From NCBI GenBank assembly GCA_025738555.1, contig JAOVFP010000021.1, positions 248,001 through 312,000 on the forward strand: DNA of 64,000 nucleotides, given 5' to 3'. Shown in pieces: positions 1 to 12,928 of the stretch. The notes beneath the pieces are model-generated. The model saw only the letters and a program-made list of their open reading frames with translations, was not told where the DNA came from and searched no databases. Position 1 is the first letter of the stretch. Every line of letters starts with the position of its first letter. The DNA is from Cyathus striatus (lineage: Eukaryota > Basidiomycota > Agaricomycetes > Agaricales > Nidulariaceae). A program made the position numbers and the translations under genes.

Positions 1-185
1 TCAGCGTTCAGGATGATTAGCATAAGTCATACGCAGCTCAAGCTTGAAGCTTCAACGACAGTCCAATGGCCGACTTGGGGGCAGCCGATAGTGCTGCTGT
101 AGTAAGGTGGCAGTGAAGCAACATATTACATCACTGTGAATCACTGCCCTTTACTGCACTCTGCGGCAGCACTATGTACTTGCTA
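1..185 (+). repeat. Dispersed repeat, uninterrupted copy
   Basis: This stretch closely matches 56986-57104 continued at 59281-59350, from the segment reading TCAGCG..CAGGATGATTAGC through GTGGCAGTGAAGCAA to the CACTGCCCTTTACTGCAC part. In the second copy the sequence is split by a 2.2-kb Mutator-like insertion, so this copy is a paralogous empty site. A weaker relative of its end lies near 43400-43460, upstream of the CHAT-only gene, which suggests the repeat belongs to CHAT-gene flanks. Confidence 0.8.
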
Positions 186-618
186 TGTACTATTGTCAAT
201 CAGAAGCTCGTGTTTATCAGAAACTCGCGCTGTTACATATGTGATCGTTACTAACTTTAATCTCCGGTGATTGTGTTTTTCGCTAACGCAGGTTGGGCGC
301 CGGGCAAGGCTTTTAGGGTACCCTCAAGACTAATCGGTGTGCTATGTGGCGTATATATACACCTTTAACTATGAACGCAATATACATACAGGAATGTTAT
401 ATGTACAATTAGACTAGTAAGGGAGTATCGTAGTTAGCCTATATACTTGCAGCTGTTTGCTGAATGATGTAGCACCGAAGTTGACAGCACACACAGGCTA
501 CAGCTGAATTGATCGGCTCATCCATCCCGGACCAGGGACATGGCGGCCCCAGTGACTATCCCTAAAGAAGTATATGACGCCATGGGGACTGGTGGAATAA
601 CGCCTGTGGTTTCACTGA
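186..618. other. No gene recognised; unique sequence left of the mariner element
   Basis: The only open frame of note starts at ATG 540 and runs into the mariner terminal repeat at 619, so its last third is transposon sequence. I see no family signature in its first 26 codons. It could be the broken start of a host gene or chance. Confidence 0.5.
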
Positions 619-2266
619 CAGCTGATTGCAAAACGTTAGAGAATTCGCATTCAAAAATCATTTTGCACCTTGTTTGGTTTTGGAGCTCGGCTCACGCAAA
701 TAAACATCGGCACTACTACTAGCTAGTACAGGGTGGTACCAAGTTCCTGGCATGCTGGCACGCTGCCGTGTTCGCGCGCAGGAGTTGTGTTCAGTCATCG
801 AGAAAGTTGTATAGCTATTCTCAGTGTCGGAACATGGGACAACCAATAATATCTACTTTTATCTAAGATATCCTGAATCATGATACCACCCCATTGCACT
901 CTCTGGGGTCATTGAGTCAAAGACAGCTTGCCATAGCATTCCATATGGATTGCACCCAGCTCCACCTTGCAACTCAGTGCGGGCAAAATCTCAACTTCTG
1001 CGAATCCAGGACTTCATAGCGGAGAATCCCTGCTCAATTGGGTCAAAGTCGGGTGAGTATAGTGGTAGATATTCAAGACGCATCCCACTATGAATCCGTT
1101 ACATTGGTGATAATGCATTATTGTTCAATGCACACTCACCATCCTTCAACCATAGGCCTAAGATGAGGAGACTTATGAATACTTGCATTATCCATTATAA
1201 TAACTGAGTTGTTTCCTGGGAATGGATTCATGTTATCCAGTAAGCCATTGATAAACTCGTTAAATAGGTCAGTGGTCCAGGATCGTGGAATTACATCAAG
1301 ATGGAGTACACCATCAAGGGAAAGTGCAGGAAGAATGGAGTAGCTGTAGACAGATTAGAACAGAAAACAGCTGTTACTGGGGATAATTTACGAACTCACC
1401 ACTGTCTGCATACAAAAAAGTCCCTCTTCCATGCATGCCAGCCTACTGGTGCCCATCCCCATTCCCTCTTCGTTGCCACCCTGTTAATGCCTGCTTCATC
1501 AACAAACACCAGTTGCTCAGGCCTATAGTTCTCAGTGATATGAATTTGATAGGTGGCATGTTGGTCTTCATCGTGCTCAATGGCAGGTGCAGAGACCTAG
1601 ACTATATTAGATCAGGAAGCAATAAAGGTTGTAAAGTGTACACATTTTCATGTAAATCCACACAACTTGAGAACACAACATATTGTTGATATAGATACAA
1701 GCATGTTGTGTGCCTCATATAGTTCATTTCGAAGCTCCTCAAGGTACATATCGGGTGTCCTCTGAATGCAGGCCTTGAGATACTGTGATGTGCATAAGCT
1801 ACTATAACATGAACAAGAGAGCAATGGACTTACAGCAATGTCAAGTGCAGTAAGAATATGGTTTCTCCCAACAGGCAAAGCCCTTCTTTTAACAACACCC
1901 TCCTGATGATACAAGTGTCGAAGCCGGTAGACAGTACTGAGGCCTACTTCATTTGACCTCGCAATGGCTTGAGGAGGTAGATATTTGCATTGAGTAATGA
2001 GTTGTTGCTTCACAGATGTCGTGATATGTTGATGGTTTCTGATAGCCATTGTAAAAGGGCAAGCATAGGGGGCTGGGTGTCCAGGTAGTTATATTCTTCA
2101 GAGAGTAGAGTCACAGCGGCTCATCAACATAAATGTTTGGTGGGGCTGTCAAAACAGGCTAGTAGCTGGTAGTGCTGGTGTTTATTTGCATGAGCTGAGC
2201 TCCAAAACCAAACAAGGTGCAAAATGATTTTTGAATGCAAATTCTCTAATGTTTTGCAATCAGCTG
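619..2266 (-). mobile_element. Tc1/mariner-type DNA transposon with ~105-bp inverted repeats
   Basis: The terminal inverted repeats are about 105 bp long (619-723 and 2162-2266); both start CAGCTGATTGCAAAAC read inward and enclose a DDE transposase gene on the minus strand. Nearly all differences I can align between the two repeats are CpG in the left copy and TpG or CpA in the right copy, a sign of methylated-cytosine decay. The flanks show GA on both sides (617-618, 2267-2268) rather than the TA duplication usual for this superfamily, so the exact outer ends are less certain than the repeats. Confidence 0.85.
859..2049 (-). pseudogene. Tc1/mariner DDE transposase, one nonsense codon
   Basis: The protein starts MAIRNHQHITTSV and opens with a helix-turn-helix region (QAIARSNEVGLSTVYRL). 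The first exon ends near SISTICCVLKLCGF. After an intron around 1590-1645 the DDE core follows: first Asp in VFVDEAGIN, second Asp in VIIMDNASIHKS, and the third acid in YSPDFDPIEQGFSAMKSW. The frame meets TGA at 993-991 (RRS-stop-DFARTEL), where relatives have Arg. A CGA to TGA change fits, and the frame then continues 43 codons to TAA at 861-859. A further intron lies near 1375-1395. Product: cut-and-paste transposase acting in the nucleus. The element is close to intact, so the loss of function looks recent. Assignment is from motifs only; intron borders are approximate. Confidence 0.85.
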
Positions 2267-2299
2267 GAAGAGAGCAAAGGGATTGAGGGGTATCAAATA

Positions 2300-5140
2300 T
2301 TTCACTGAATATATGATTACTATTTACATGTAGCCACAGTGACTAAACCACCCTTCCGCCTTTACAGGCATTAACATTAAATATAGCATCCTATATCATT
2401 GCATATGGATCTGCAGTATCCTCCCCTGTGAGCTCGCTGAGAACATAGCTGCAATTGGAGCGAAGCCATGCCTTGATGCAAGAAAATGCCTCTTCGATTG
2501 GACTGAGATCTGGCAAGTATGAGGGGAGAAAATTGAGTCACATTCCGCTACAAATCAAGTTTCAGCAAGGCCTAAACCACTTCTACAAATTAGGACTGTA
2601 CACTGTCACTGTACAATATGGTTATATGGTAGCTGTATATACAGACCCATAACCATCCCGTCGAGGCTTCAGATGATTCTTGATACAGTATGGCTACAGT
2701 ATGGTTTTTACTGTAAGGAGACCATATGAATACAGCCGTATTATGGTCATATACAGTCATATGGTCTACCTTAGCAAATCTATCGTTAATACTTAATTTT
2801 AAAGAACATTTCCCGCTTAAATCGATATAATTATATTTCAACTTTGAATAATTAACTGTGCACACCTAAATACAGCTCACTGGAACATAACTCAATGTTG
2901 AACTTGTGGAAATTGACTTATAACTGGACTTGAAATGAACACTATTTTTTGTATTAATTACTGTAATTATATGTATAATATCCCTTACCATGCAATCATG
3001 GAGCCCTAACACATAAGAAGTAGTCTAATCATCATTGTTTCAAACATCCATGGAGTTGTGGACCATAATACCTTCATTCCTCTTGTTGTCACTTTAAAGA
3101 AAATTGAAACATGTGTCACTGTTACAGTACAAGACAAAGTCCCTTATGAAAAGAAGTTTAGAATTATCCCTCTACTACGCAGGAACATAGTTTCTATTTG
3201 TAATGCAATGCATCTAGTTTTCAACTAATATTTTAATACTCAACTGATATTATTGGAGTGGACACGAACAACTAAAATTTGCATTTCACAAATTGAGCCA
3301 CACGCGCATCCAGACTCTATCTTCAATACTTTCTATTGGATTGACTCCATAGGTATAATAATAATTACTTTGATACTGCTTGTAGAAGTTTGGTAGAAGT
3401 ACATACATCAGCAAAACATGTGTGACATTCTTGTCTTTTGGTGTCTTTAGAAAGACTAAAAAAACCAAAATATTCATAAGGACTGATAAAAACAGTTGAT
3501 CAACGATTCCATGACCTTCAAAAGCTAATTCTATTTGTAATTAAAGTATACTATATCGTTTATTGGTCTTTTGATGAAGCTTGGTTGATTCAAATACAGT
3601 AAAAGACATCAGAGATTCTAAAGACAATGATTAAATACTATTTATTATGCTGTAGACATTGTTCTCTGGTAATACAAAACAGAAGCAGAAGTGATCTATC
3701 AAATGTACTACTACAGTATATACAAATAATTAAAGCTAACTATTGTTGGAAGACTCCATTTTATTCTGATCCACCTCCATCATATCACTGTCAACCTCAA
3801 GTCAACCTATCACTTATTTGCAGTGTAATAGTTGCATCTTCAAGAATCAACATCAAAATGTGAGACATCAATGGTTATTATAGGCCTTTGCACAATAATC
3901 CTACCGAAATTTGAGTTATTCGACTTAACAAGATGGAAATAATATTCGATCACCAATACAATCATCACTAAAAGAGCCCAAAGCCTAAATATTACAGACA
4001 AGAACGATTTACAAAGAAAAAAAAATATAATTATGACCTGTAACCCGTAAAATCCATACCGTAACCATAAAATGGTCTGTACTGTTTTATCAAGCTCAAA
4101 AAAATCTTTGATATGGTATGGTTTACGGGCAAACCGTAACCGTCACATGACCGTAAGGTATATGGCCATATACCATATACGGTACGGTGTACAGCCCTAC
4201 TACAAATGTAGCTGCACCATTCTATCATTTCATGCACACCTGGAGACTTGTGGATTCTATCCATTATAATTAATGGGTTGCACAGTGGGAAGCGATTCAT
4301 TTGACCAAGTAGGCCTTCAATAAAATGCAAGAATCTCAGCAGCAACTGAGTTTTTGAAAACATTGAGATACAGAATGCCATCAAGGGAAAGAGCAGGCAG
4401 CATTGAGTATCTACAGGAACATAAGTTGCTCAGATCATAATGGACATATGTACAGCACATGTACCACTGACCATGTATGAAAAAATCATGTTTTGATGCT
4501 CTCCATCTATTCAAAGCTCATCCATACTCTCAATACAGAGAAAACCTATTCAGGTGGCTTTCGTCAACAAAAACAAGCTGTTCAGCTTTGTACAAGGTAC
4601 CAATTCGAAGTCTATATTCTGACCATTGTTCTTCATTACATTCACATGCAGGACATTGTACCTAAAGCAACATAAGACACATCATAACATGTAGTTGTCA
4701 TTTATATTACCTTTTCCTTGTGTATATGCGGAGCTGTAAGGTATGCTGTATCATTGATAACACAGCAGAAAGCCCACAGGTCACATTAAGGTCAGTTTGA
4801 AGCTCTTTGAGCATGATGTCAGGGCTTCGCTGAATAATACATGCCTCAAGGAACTAAGTATCATCTAGATCATTACAGAATGACTGAGATGCACATAATT
4901 AGATACTTACAGCTGCATCTAAGCCACTCAGAATCCGTTTCCTGCCTCATTCAAGTGGAATATTCTCCACATTGCCTGTTCTTCGATACAGCACAAGCAT
5001 GTGTCGCTGTGGACTCTGTAATGCCTGTGAGCTGCCGAATGTTGGTCCTAGGAACACCTTTCTTGTCCATTCAGACAACTATGTTCTTGACATCACGAGA
5101 AATGAAGCATTGGATTCCAGGCATGAAGACAGAATGTAGT
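2300..5140 (-). pseudogene. Second Tc1/mariner transposase remnant, split by a hAT-like insertion
   Basis: Read on the minus strand from about 5100, an HTH region is followed by SPDIMLKELQTDLN (near 4780-4850), VFVDESHLNR (near 4560), LPALSLDGILYLNVF (near 4380) and PLIIMDRIHKSPG (near 4270). Beyond the insertion at 2591-4199 come LPSYLPDLSPIEEAFSCIK (near 2500) and a C-terminal segment ending near 2330. The residue after the second Asp is changed, several frames are broken, and stop codons are present, so it is clearly dead and older than the neighbouring copy. No clear terminal repeats were found. It shares its layout with the element at 619-2266 but is a different lineage. Confidence 0.8.
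2591..4199. mobile_element. Non-autonomous hAT-like element, 1.6 kb
   Basis: The ends are TAGGACTGTACAC on the left and the complement TAGGGCTGTACACCG on the right. Exact 8-bp target duplications CTACAAAT lie at 2583-2590 and 4200-4207. It interrupts the mariner remnant. No transposase-like frame is visible inside. The interior is AT-rich with subterminal palindromic stretches around TATGGTCATATACAG and CATATACCATATACGG. The 8-bp duplication and TAGGG-type end fit the hAT superfamily. Confidence 0.85.
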
Positions 5141-5835
5141 GGGTAGAGTGAAGGTTAAGGCCCTCCATCCTTGAGAGTCAGACAGAGCTAGCATTGAGTG
5201 GGTGGAGTGGTGGAGGGGTCCGAGGGGAGGTGAACCAGTTGGTTGGCTTGAGACTCAGCAGCACTAGGCCAATCAATTCAGCTGTGTGCAGTGATGTTTG
5301 CTAAAATGTCTGACACATTAACATGTTAATGCCGACACCAGTGTCAGACATTGTCTGACAACGTCATTGACACTGTCTGACATTTTGGTGGTGTCATTGC
5401 ATGACCATATGCTCCACTTAGCAAAAAAATTGTATTTGTATTTCACTTAATTTACTACAGTGAGCAAACAACTTCCGACACAATGAGCAAGTAGTGTCAA
5501 GTATTGCTTGCCAATGTAGTGTATAATGAGTAAAATACCCCAGTGTATACAGTACCGTACTTCTGCTCAACTCAAACCATTCCCCATGATTGCTTCCAAT
5601 GTTTGGGACTACTTTTATAAGTCTACAACAAAGTATAAGAACAACAACACTTATTTCAGTGCATGGTGCAAATTCTGCCTTACACATGAAGCTAGACAAA
5701 CATGGGGTTCTGAGCTCAATAGATATCATCAGGGGATTGGTGTATATCCACAGACAGAGGAAGAGATTGTAGAATCATGTATGCTTTACACAGAAAACAT
5801 GTAAAATGACTAACATGATAAGTTTATAGTGAAAA

Positions 5836-7586
5836 CATCAGCAAACACAGATTTTTTCCCATAGCCAGACATAGCACATCAGCTAATCCCATAGCAGCCC
5901 ATAGCAAACTAAAAATTATGTAACTATCCAATAGCATGCCATAGCAATCACTAGCAGACACACTTCATTATATAGTACTGTATAGAAAAGTTATGAGCCT
6001 AGCTAGCATTTCATAGTTTTTGGACTACTTGTATAGTTATTTTGGTATATGGTGAGCTAAATAGCATCTTATAGTGCCAATTTAAACATGTCAGAACAAG
6101 TGCTCATGTGGACCATGGCCAACCCATCAGCTCATCATTGTGATATTAATATAAGTATGTCAATGAAGTCCTAGTCAATGTTTGTCTGCACCAGGCTTCA
6201 GGTTTTGAATGTCAACATCAACCACTGACTTACCACCAAGAGCTTCATACTCCACTTCTCTCTCGTATCATTCTTTCTTTTTCTGCTACTGGGGTTTATG
6301 TCTGTCAGGACTCAGCACTATGTGTTCACTGTGATGTTGCATTATTCAGGGATATCAGCCTCACCACCAGCTTTGCCTTCAGTCTGGACATTTACCCTCT
6401 CAGCTATAACCCGTTCTGCTGACTTGTGCTGAACAATATGTGAGTGTCATTTTTATTCTCTTTCCTCTTTTACTAAAAGCACATAGGTATAGCTACCATG
6501 GCACATAAACTCTAACAACACCACATCACTTCACAAGCTTGGATAAATGCTTGTCCCCATCTCACCCGGGACCCCACTCAAGAGTTGAAGGCCATAACAC
6601 TGTTTGGAATGCGACAATTGTGGCTGTGGGTATTATGTGCTGGCAGAGAATTGGTAGGAATATGATCGAGAATCTTGCATGAAGGCGAGTCGACATGACA
6701 ATATGTGCATTCGACAGGGGCAGTATCATGGTATGTGTCCCCTTTGTGTCTACTTTCCTCCATTCCTTTGTTTAATCTCCCTTGTATTTTTATAATATAT
6801 TTCAGATTTCCCTTTCTTATTCCCTTCTTCCATCCCTGCTCCTTTGCTCTTTAATCCTCCAGTTCCCTCCCCCTCTGCATCCTCTCCTTGCTTTATTCAA
6901 CCCCTTCCCTCCTCACACTGCTGACATATCTTACCTCAGGAACCCATTGTATCCCAAGGCACATACCACTGGTCTCTCCCACTCCCCAACCAAATGCAAT
7001 GGTATACCAAACACCACCACTTTGGCACCCAAAACTCAGGAGTCAGGCAGCTGTGAGATAGCTTGTTTCAGACAAGGTAAGCAGAATTGTGACTTTGGTT
7101 TAGTTTGAGAGAGGAGGTTGGGGAGTTTGAGATGTGTGGTCATAGTGGCAGGATGTCAAATGGTGGGTGATATATTGTGGTGAAGGGTGGTGAGCCAAGG
7201 CATGTAGGAAGGTACAGCGATAAAGTAGGTGGTCTGAAATGTTAGGTACCTGGGAAATTGTATATATATAATATATTGTTTTAAGTATAATCTGTAATTC
7301 AACATCACAAAACCATAAGCAAGAAGCAACATTATTTTAAATATATATGCTAGCATCTGTATAACTACCATAGCAACTCACTGCATGCTCAGATGGCTCT
7401 ATAGTGCTCCATAGTGTGCCGCCAGTCATTCCATAGCAACCCATAGCACACAGCACAGGCTATATAAATCTCTATAGCATAAGTAGAAGCCTATACAGTT
7501 TCTGATAAAGGGGGGTCTTTGTTTTGGTGCTATGCTACTATATAATGCTATGTAGAATCAGTTAGCAGACCCAGACTTTGCTGATG
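5836..7586. mobile_element. Non-autonomous 1.75-kb relative of the giant element
   Basis: The ends CATCAGCAAACACAG and, inverted, CATCAGCAAAGTCTG carry the same first nine bases as the 15.9-kb element at 9546. The target duplication is 2 bp, AA (5834-5835 and 7587-7588). Subterminal zones carry CATAGCA/CTATAG-type repeats (5865-6080, 7375-7560) like those of the giant element. It interrupts the hAT transposase just after its BED region. The centre has no transposase. A Cys-rich translated stretch near 6600 (LECDNCGCGYYVLAE) could be a captured fragment, but I cannot name it. Confidence 0.8.
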
Positions 7587-9545
7587 AACAGAAGGAAATG
7601 CAAGATCAGGGCAGCCTAAAGTGTTATGGAAGCACCTTGCAAGTAACTGTGACACAGTTGACTCAGAAACGAAGGAGCTCACACACAATAGACTGGGAGG
7701 CTATGATAAACAGGCCGGGGTGGTATGAGGAAAAGAGAATCAAGGAGCAAGCACACACAGGGCTTTCTACACCACGCATTGCATTACAGGAGCTTCCAAT
7801 TCAAACAAGTGAGTCAGTGACATGATCTGACTCACTTATCAATTTGGCAGCACAGTCAGATGATGCTGAATGTGCTTCTCCTTCCCAATGAAGAAGAACC
7901 AAACACTATGTTCCTGAACAATCAATTGCATCATTTTGTAATGAGACAACTGTACCATCTGTTTGGGACTTGCAACATATTAAAGAATGGAATGCAGACT
8001 TGTGCCTACTGATGGTGGCATGCAATGTTCCTTGGTGGGCTGTTGAAAATCCAGTTTGGAGGAGTTTCTTTCAGAAGTGGGTTCCAGGGTGTTTGATACC
8101 AGGCCATAAACAGCTATCAGGTCGCATTCTGGATGAGCAAGCAGATATTGTAGTGGAGAACATTCAGAAAGCAGTAAAGAGGAGATATGGGACAGGTCAA
8201 TGTGAAAGATTCACTTATTGGGTCTATGGTTAATGTTGAATATCAGGTAATTTAAATTCATTCATCTGAACTAATATACTTATGGAGTTTATAGCCATAC
8301 CTAATCGGAACCACTAGTGTCTCTGCACAAGCCAAAACTGCTGAGAATCTTCTGGAAATAGTAAAGGCTGATATCAAGTATTGTGTCAATATTCTTGGGA
8401 TAAACTTGATTGGTTGGTGTACTGATTCAAGTGGGGAATCTTCAAAAATGTGCTGGTTTCTGCAATCTACACACAATTGGATGATTGTGGTGGAATGCTG
8501 GGCTCACCAGGTACTATTGTGTTATATTATATTGCATCTCATTTCAAATCTTTTTGTTTTTTAGATTAATCTTGTTGTTGGAGACTATTTTAAACTCAAG
8601 ATGTGATTTATATCTATTATTAATGATGCACTTGAGGTGTGTAAATGGTTTAATAACCATTCTCGTGCATTGGGAATTCTTCAACAGCAGCAGAGCAATA
8701 GTTGCTCTTCTTTGAAGCCAGTAGCTCTCATCCTTCCAGTATTAACTAGATGGACATCCCATTACCTCTCAGTATCTCACCTTCTGGACTTGGAGACAAT
8801 ACTTCGGCAAATGATACTTGACCATCAAGTATATGAGAATCTGCTTAGCTGTGTTGGAACACGAGCAGATGCAAAGGAAAGAGCTGCAGACATCTTGTGT
8901 ATTATTGAGTCAGCAGATTTCTGGAATGAATTGCAGATGTAAGTTTTATTTTATTCATAACTGTTCTCACCATGTTAAAAATATCAATAGAATTAAAACA
9001 CATCTGGAACCATTTGCATTTGCAGCCAATGTCACACAAAGTGATGGTGCTTGTCTCAATGTTGTTCTTGTTACACTGGGCAACCTTTTTTGCATTTTTT
9101 CAAACTCTAGCATTGATGAAACTGTTAGAGAGGGAGTAATAAATAGTCTTGAAAAGTGATGGAAAAAAGCAGATCAAGATATTTTTATACTTGCACTGGT
9201 TCTTAACCCATATATTCGGTGTAGCTGCTTCCATCATAGTCCACTCTGAACATTTGGAGGTATTTGGCCTATTTTCAAAAAATGTTTCAGTCAGTTCTTC
9301 AACCAGGAACCTGATCCAGAATGTTGATCATCCTTTTCCGATTATGTTGCGGGTGTAGGTTCATGGAGCTTCAAGAGCATGTCTCTAGATGATCATCTTA
9401 AATCACTGTCTCGCAAAACTGTATGGGTTATCTTCACTTTTTACATAGTTTTTAATGCTCACTTATAATCAACAGTCCTCAAATATCAATCTAGTAAATG
9501 TATGGTGAGAGCATGACACTGGAGAGGAACATGGACAGAACAGAT

Positions 9546-10000
9546 CATCAGCAAGTACTGATTTTACTATGTAGTGCTACAGTAGAACTCTGAAGCATTC
9601 CATAACACTATAATTCCATAACAAAGGTGTTCATTTATGTACTATTATATAGCTATCTGAATGTACTTTAGAGTGTTGTAAATTGCTACATAGGTTTAAT
9701 TATATGCTATGGATAGTTATAGAGTTGTAGAAACATGTTCTGTAGTTCTTTAGAGAATGTGCCAAAGTGGTGCACTATGGAGTTCTACATAGCTGATGGT
9801 ATACTGAAACATTATGAACTTCTATGTACTACTTGCAGTATACTCAAATATTACCAAGTGCTACATAGCTGGAGGTGTACATGGTATGCTTACAGTTCTA
9901 TAAGACATTATATATAACTATGGATTGCTATGTAGTTAGAGGTACAGTATGTGCACTATACTTATCTATAGCACAATATGTGTGTATGGCACATTTACCA
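9546..10000. repeat. Left subterminal repeat zone of the giant element
   Basis: An AT-rich tract in which words such as TAGTGCTACA, TTGCTACATAG and GCTACATAGC recur in both orientations about every 20-40 bp. It mirrors the zone at 24990-25438. Such arrays are typical transposase-binding regions in CACTA-like elements. Confidence 0.65.
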
Positions 10001-10240
10001 TTTGCGTTTGATCTGGGTGGTTTGGTGTTCGCTTCACTACTGTCATTATTTATGCATTAATAAAAGAATACTATTTATAACTAGCAAAAAAATAACTCAA
10101 AAATAAATGCTATCATTATAACCCCTTAATTAAGTACTACAGCAATATCGTCATCCTTATTTGTGCTATCAGGAGGTGTGTCCTTCCTATGTGGGATTAT
10201 AGATGTGAGGCAGGTAGGCAGTACAAGAGGCATAGCAGAC

Positions 10241-12928
10241 TCACATGCCTATGCATGCCCATTCCACCAAATTGGTAGCAAACCTCTTTGAATGATATGC
10301 GTCAGCCTTGATCTCAGGAATATTCTTCTTGATTATACACTCATATGTTGCTCGATAAGCCTCTCCAGTGAAACTGATGTTCTCCTGATATCCAAATTTT
10401 TCGTACTCTTTTAAGCAATTTTGTATCTGTGGTGATATTTAACAATGATGAACTCAGAACATATCAGAAGGTGTACACAGGTTGCAGCAAGGGCAACAGC
10501 TGGTTCTGGAACAGCTGATTCAAAATATGCACAATACAATTCAGCTAAAGGTCGATCACTGCCTCCTTTTCCATAGTAGAAGTCAATGCACAGCTTGCTA
10601 AGGCAAGGGTGTGCGAAGTTTTGGGTTTTTCCCTACAAATCACACAGTGAGAACCTGAAATAAGCAAGCCAATCCAAAGAATACTTACATTCTCATTGAG
10701 ATTTGTAGCTTGTAGAAACTTTCCTCCTGTCAAGAGGTCCCTAACACTGTTCCTTACCATCTCATACTCCTCCTCCTGATTCCCCCCTTGAAAATCAGAG
10801 ACAATGTGTTCAATATATTTCTGTTTAACTAAATGTCTGCAGCACATTTTCATGGTACCTCTGAAGGTTGCGCCTTCATTAAAAACCTGAAGTGTATAAG
10901 TGAACAACAAGCCAACACATATGACTGTTACTTACAATTATATTCATATTATGATCCTGCTGTGGACACTGCCATTCTAAGCCAAAGTAAGTATGATCAA
11001 AATCAAGACAGCACATAATGCATTACACACCCTGATCACTGATATTATTGCATCTCTTGTATTCTGCAATTCCTTGTGACAGGATATCTCTAGCGATGAC
11101 CAGGTGACGCAAACATTCAGGAAATGGGTTCTCTAGGACAATATAATGTCGAAAGAGCCTCTTTCCTTCAATGAGGCCATTTTGCATATGATAGGGATAG
11201 AACTTCACAGTTTTAGCACTCTTTCCACCTTTGGATTTTGAGTTTCGCTTTGCACACTGACGTTGGGTGACTACTGAGTCATTGTCAATATCACTGTCCT
11301 TATCAATAATACTGTCCCTGTCTGAAGTATCTAGCTCAGATACGCTGCTTTCTGAGATGGGCAAGAGGCATTGAGGGTTTGGAGGTGCATAGGGTCAGTT
11401 TTTCTTCTGGTGACTGTCCAGAACATCATTTGGAGGGGGCTAAAATGTAACTAGTGAGGCTGCCAGTAATGTATATGTATGTGTACTACATACCACATCT
11501 TCCTGTTGGCTGTAGTAATTTTCATTATCTAGTACCAAAGAAAGCCTTTAGTAAGCTATGAATCCTTATGGTGGTATAGTGTTATACAAACCAAGTGAAT
11601 CTTCCTGGAACTGTTCTAGTGCTCTACAAGCCAGTTGCTCATCCTCATCAGGAGATTGTTCATCAATATCTAAACCCAAACAACATTAATAAGTTGGGAT
11701 GAAAAAATTGTGTGGTTTTACCTCTATAATCACCCACACCCAGTTCTCAATTGTCTCTTAGTGACATAGCACCTCCCATACTAAAATTGGTTTCATCTTC
11801 ATCACCTTCAAGATCTCCATTGTTGACTTCATAACTACCATGCTGCAGCTCATCAAAATCTGGCCACGTAATATGATTACCTCCAGGAGTTGGATATACT
11901 TCAAGTTCAGGAGCAAGTGTCATAGGTTCACTGCGAGGTGGTGGTGAAGGCGGTGCAGGGAGAAAAACATTATTATGATTTGTATAACCCAGCTGGGAGT
12001 CTTTCTCCTTCCTCTGCTGTAAGTAAGTACGTGAGAGATGATGTTTAGGGGGCTCTGATCCTGTTGAGTATGGCAGTAAGTCAAGTAGATTTGTAATAGA
12101 TAGTATATAGATAAAAAACCTGTCAGGTTGAGTGGAATTTCAGATTCATCTCGTCCATCAGCTGTTGTAATTTTCATACCAATAGCTTGGGGAAGTTCAT
12201 TCAGTGGTGCCGAAAAACCAAATCGTGATCTGGGTTGTGCAGCTCAAGAAACAGGTTGTGGGGCTGATAACTGATTGTGATCTAGCTGCTATCTCTGGAG
12301 TCCATCACTGGTATTTGTTGATGTCTTAAAGATATATAATTCATTAAACGTTACAAGCTAAAGCCAAAAAAGATTATTGAGGAACTTACCATAGTAGATA
12401 CTGGTTGGCTAGTGACCGGAGGAGCCATCATGTTCACTGGAATGCTATCAGGAATGAGATTTGAAACAGTTCCACCATGGTCTCGCTTCTTTGCTGGTGC
12501 ATTCTCAGTTGCCTTCTCGTAATTGTGTAATTGTTCAAGTTGACCACCTTGGCCATGGCCAGATTGGGCACTCCTATGAAGGCCATTTATATGTTGGTCT
12601 GAGTGTTTATCTATAATGTTACATATCAATATTTACACATAACTAAGTTTACATACCACTATTCTGCAGGGAGCCATCCTCTGTATTGTGCAATGATGGG
12701 CTTTCAGCTGAAGAAATGTTCCTTTTACGTTTACTGGTGGGGGCAGGTACTGTGATGACCCCATGAAAATGAGTAACCTGAGGTTATAACTATATCATAC
12801 TTACTATGCTGAGTCTGCTGTGGACAATCACCCTTTGCACTCCTGTTTTCCCTTGCACTTTTTGTCCCATGTGATCCTTGGCCAGAGGAATTTTGAGGGT
12901 TTCTCCCCTGGCTAGCTCCTCCAGCCAT
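10241..12928 (-). pseudogene. DUF6532-type protein gene, multi-exon, with three C-to-T nonsense codons
   Basis: The gene starts MAGGASQGRN at 12928 and has at least eight exons with ordinary short introns. The first three are 12928-12805, 12749-12657 and 12610-12390, with matching phases. The N-terminal half is polar and low-complexity. The C-terminal half (from about 11360) has the pattern of basidiomycete DUF6532 proteins: GATFRGTMKMC, then FAHPCLSKLCIDFYYGK, then a final helix-rich part ending FATNLVEWACIGM at 10241. Three in-frame stops break it: TAG after SDGLQR (near 12300), TGA after APQPVS (near 12245) and TGA after AMSLRDN (near 11750). Each is explained by one C-to-T change from CAG or CGA. 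Function of the family is unknown. Its place inside the giant transposon suggests cargo or an accessory gene. Family recognition is from memory and moderate. Confidence 0.62.

Noticed and set aside
540..722. Short plus-strand ORF starting MAAPVTIPKEV
   Set aside because: Its last third is mariner terminal repeat and the rest has no signature. Kept only as a note on the spacer.
6782..7108. 108-codon ORF in the 1.75-kb element
   Set aside because: Pro/Leu/Ser-rich with pyrimidine-rich DNA and no family pattern. It is probably composition-driven.
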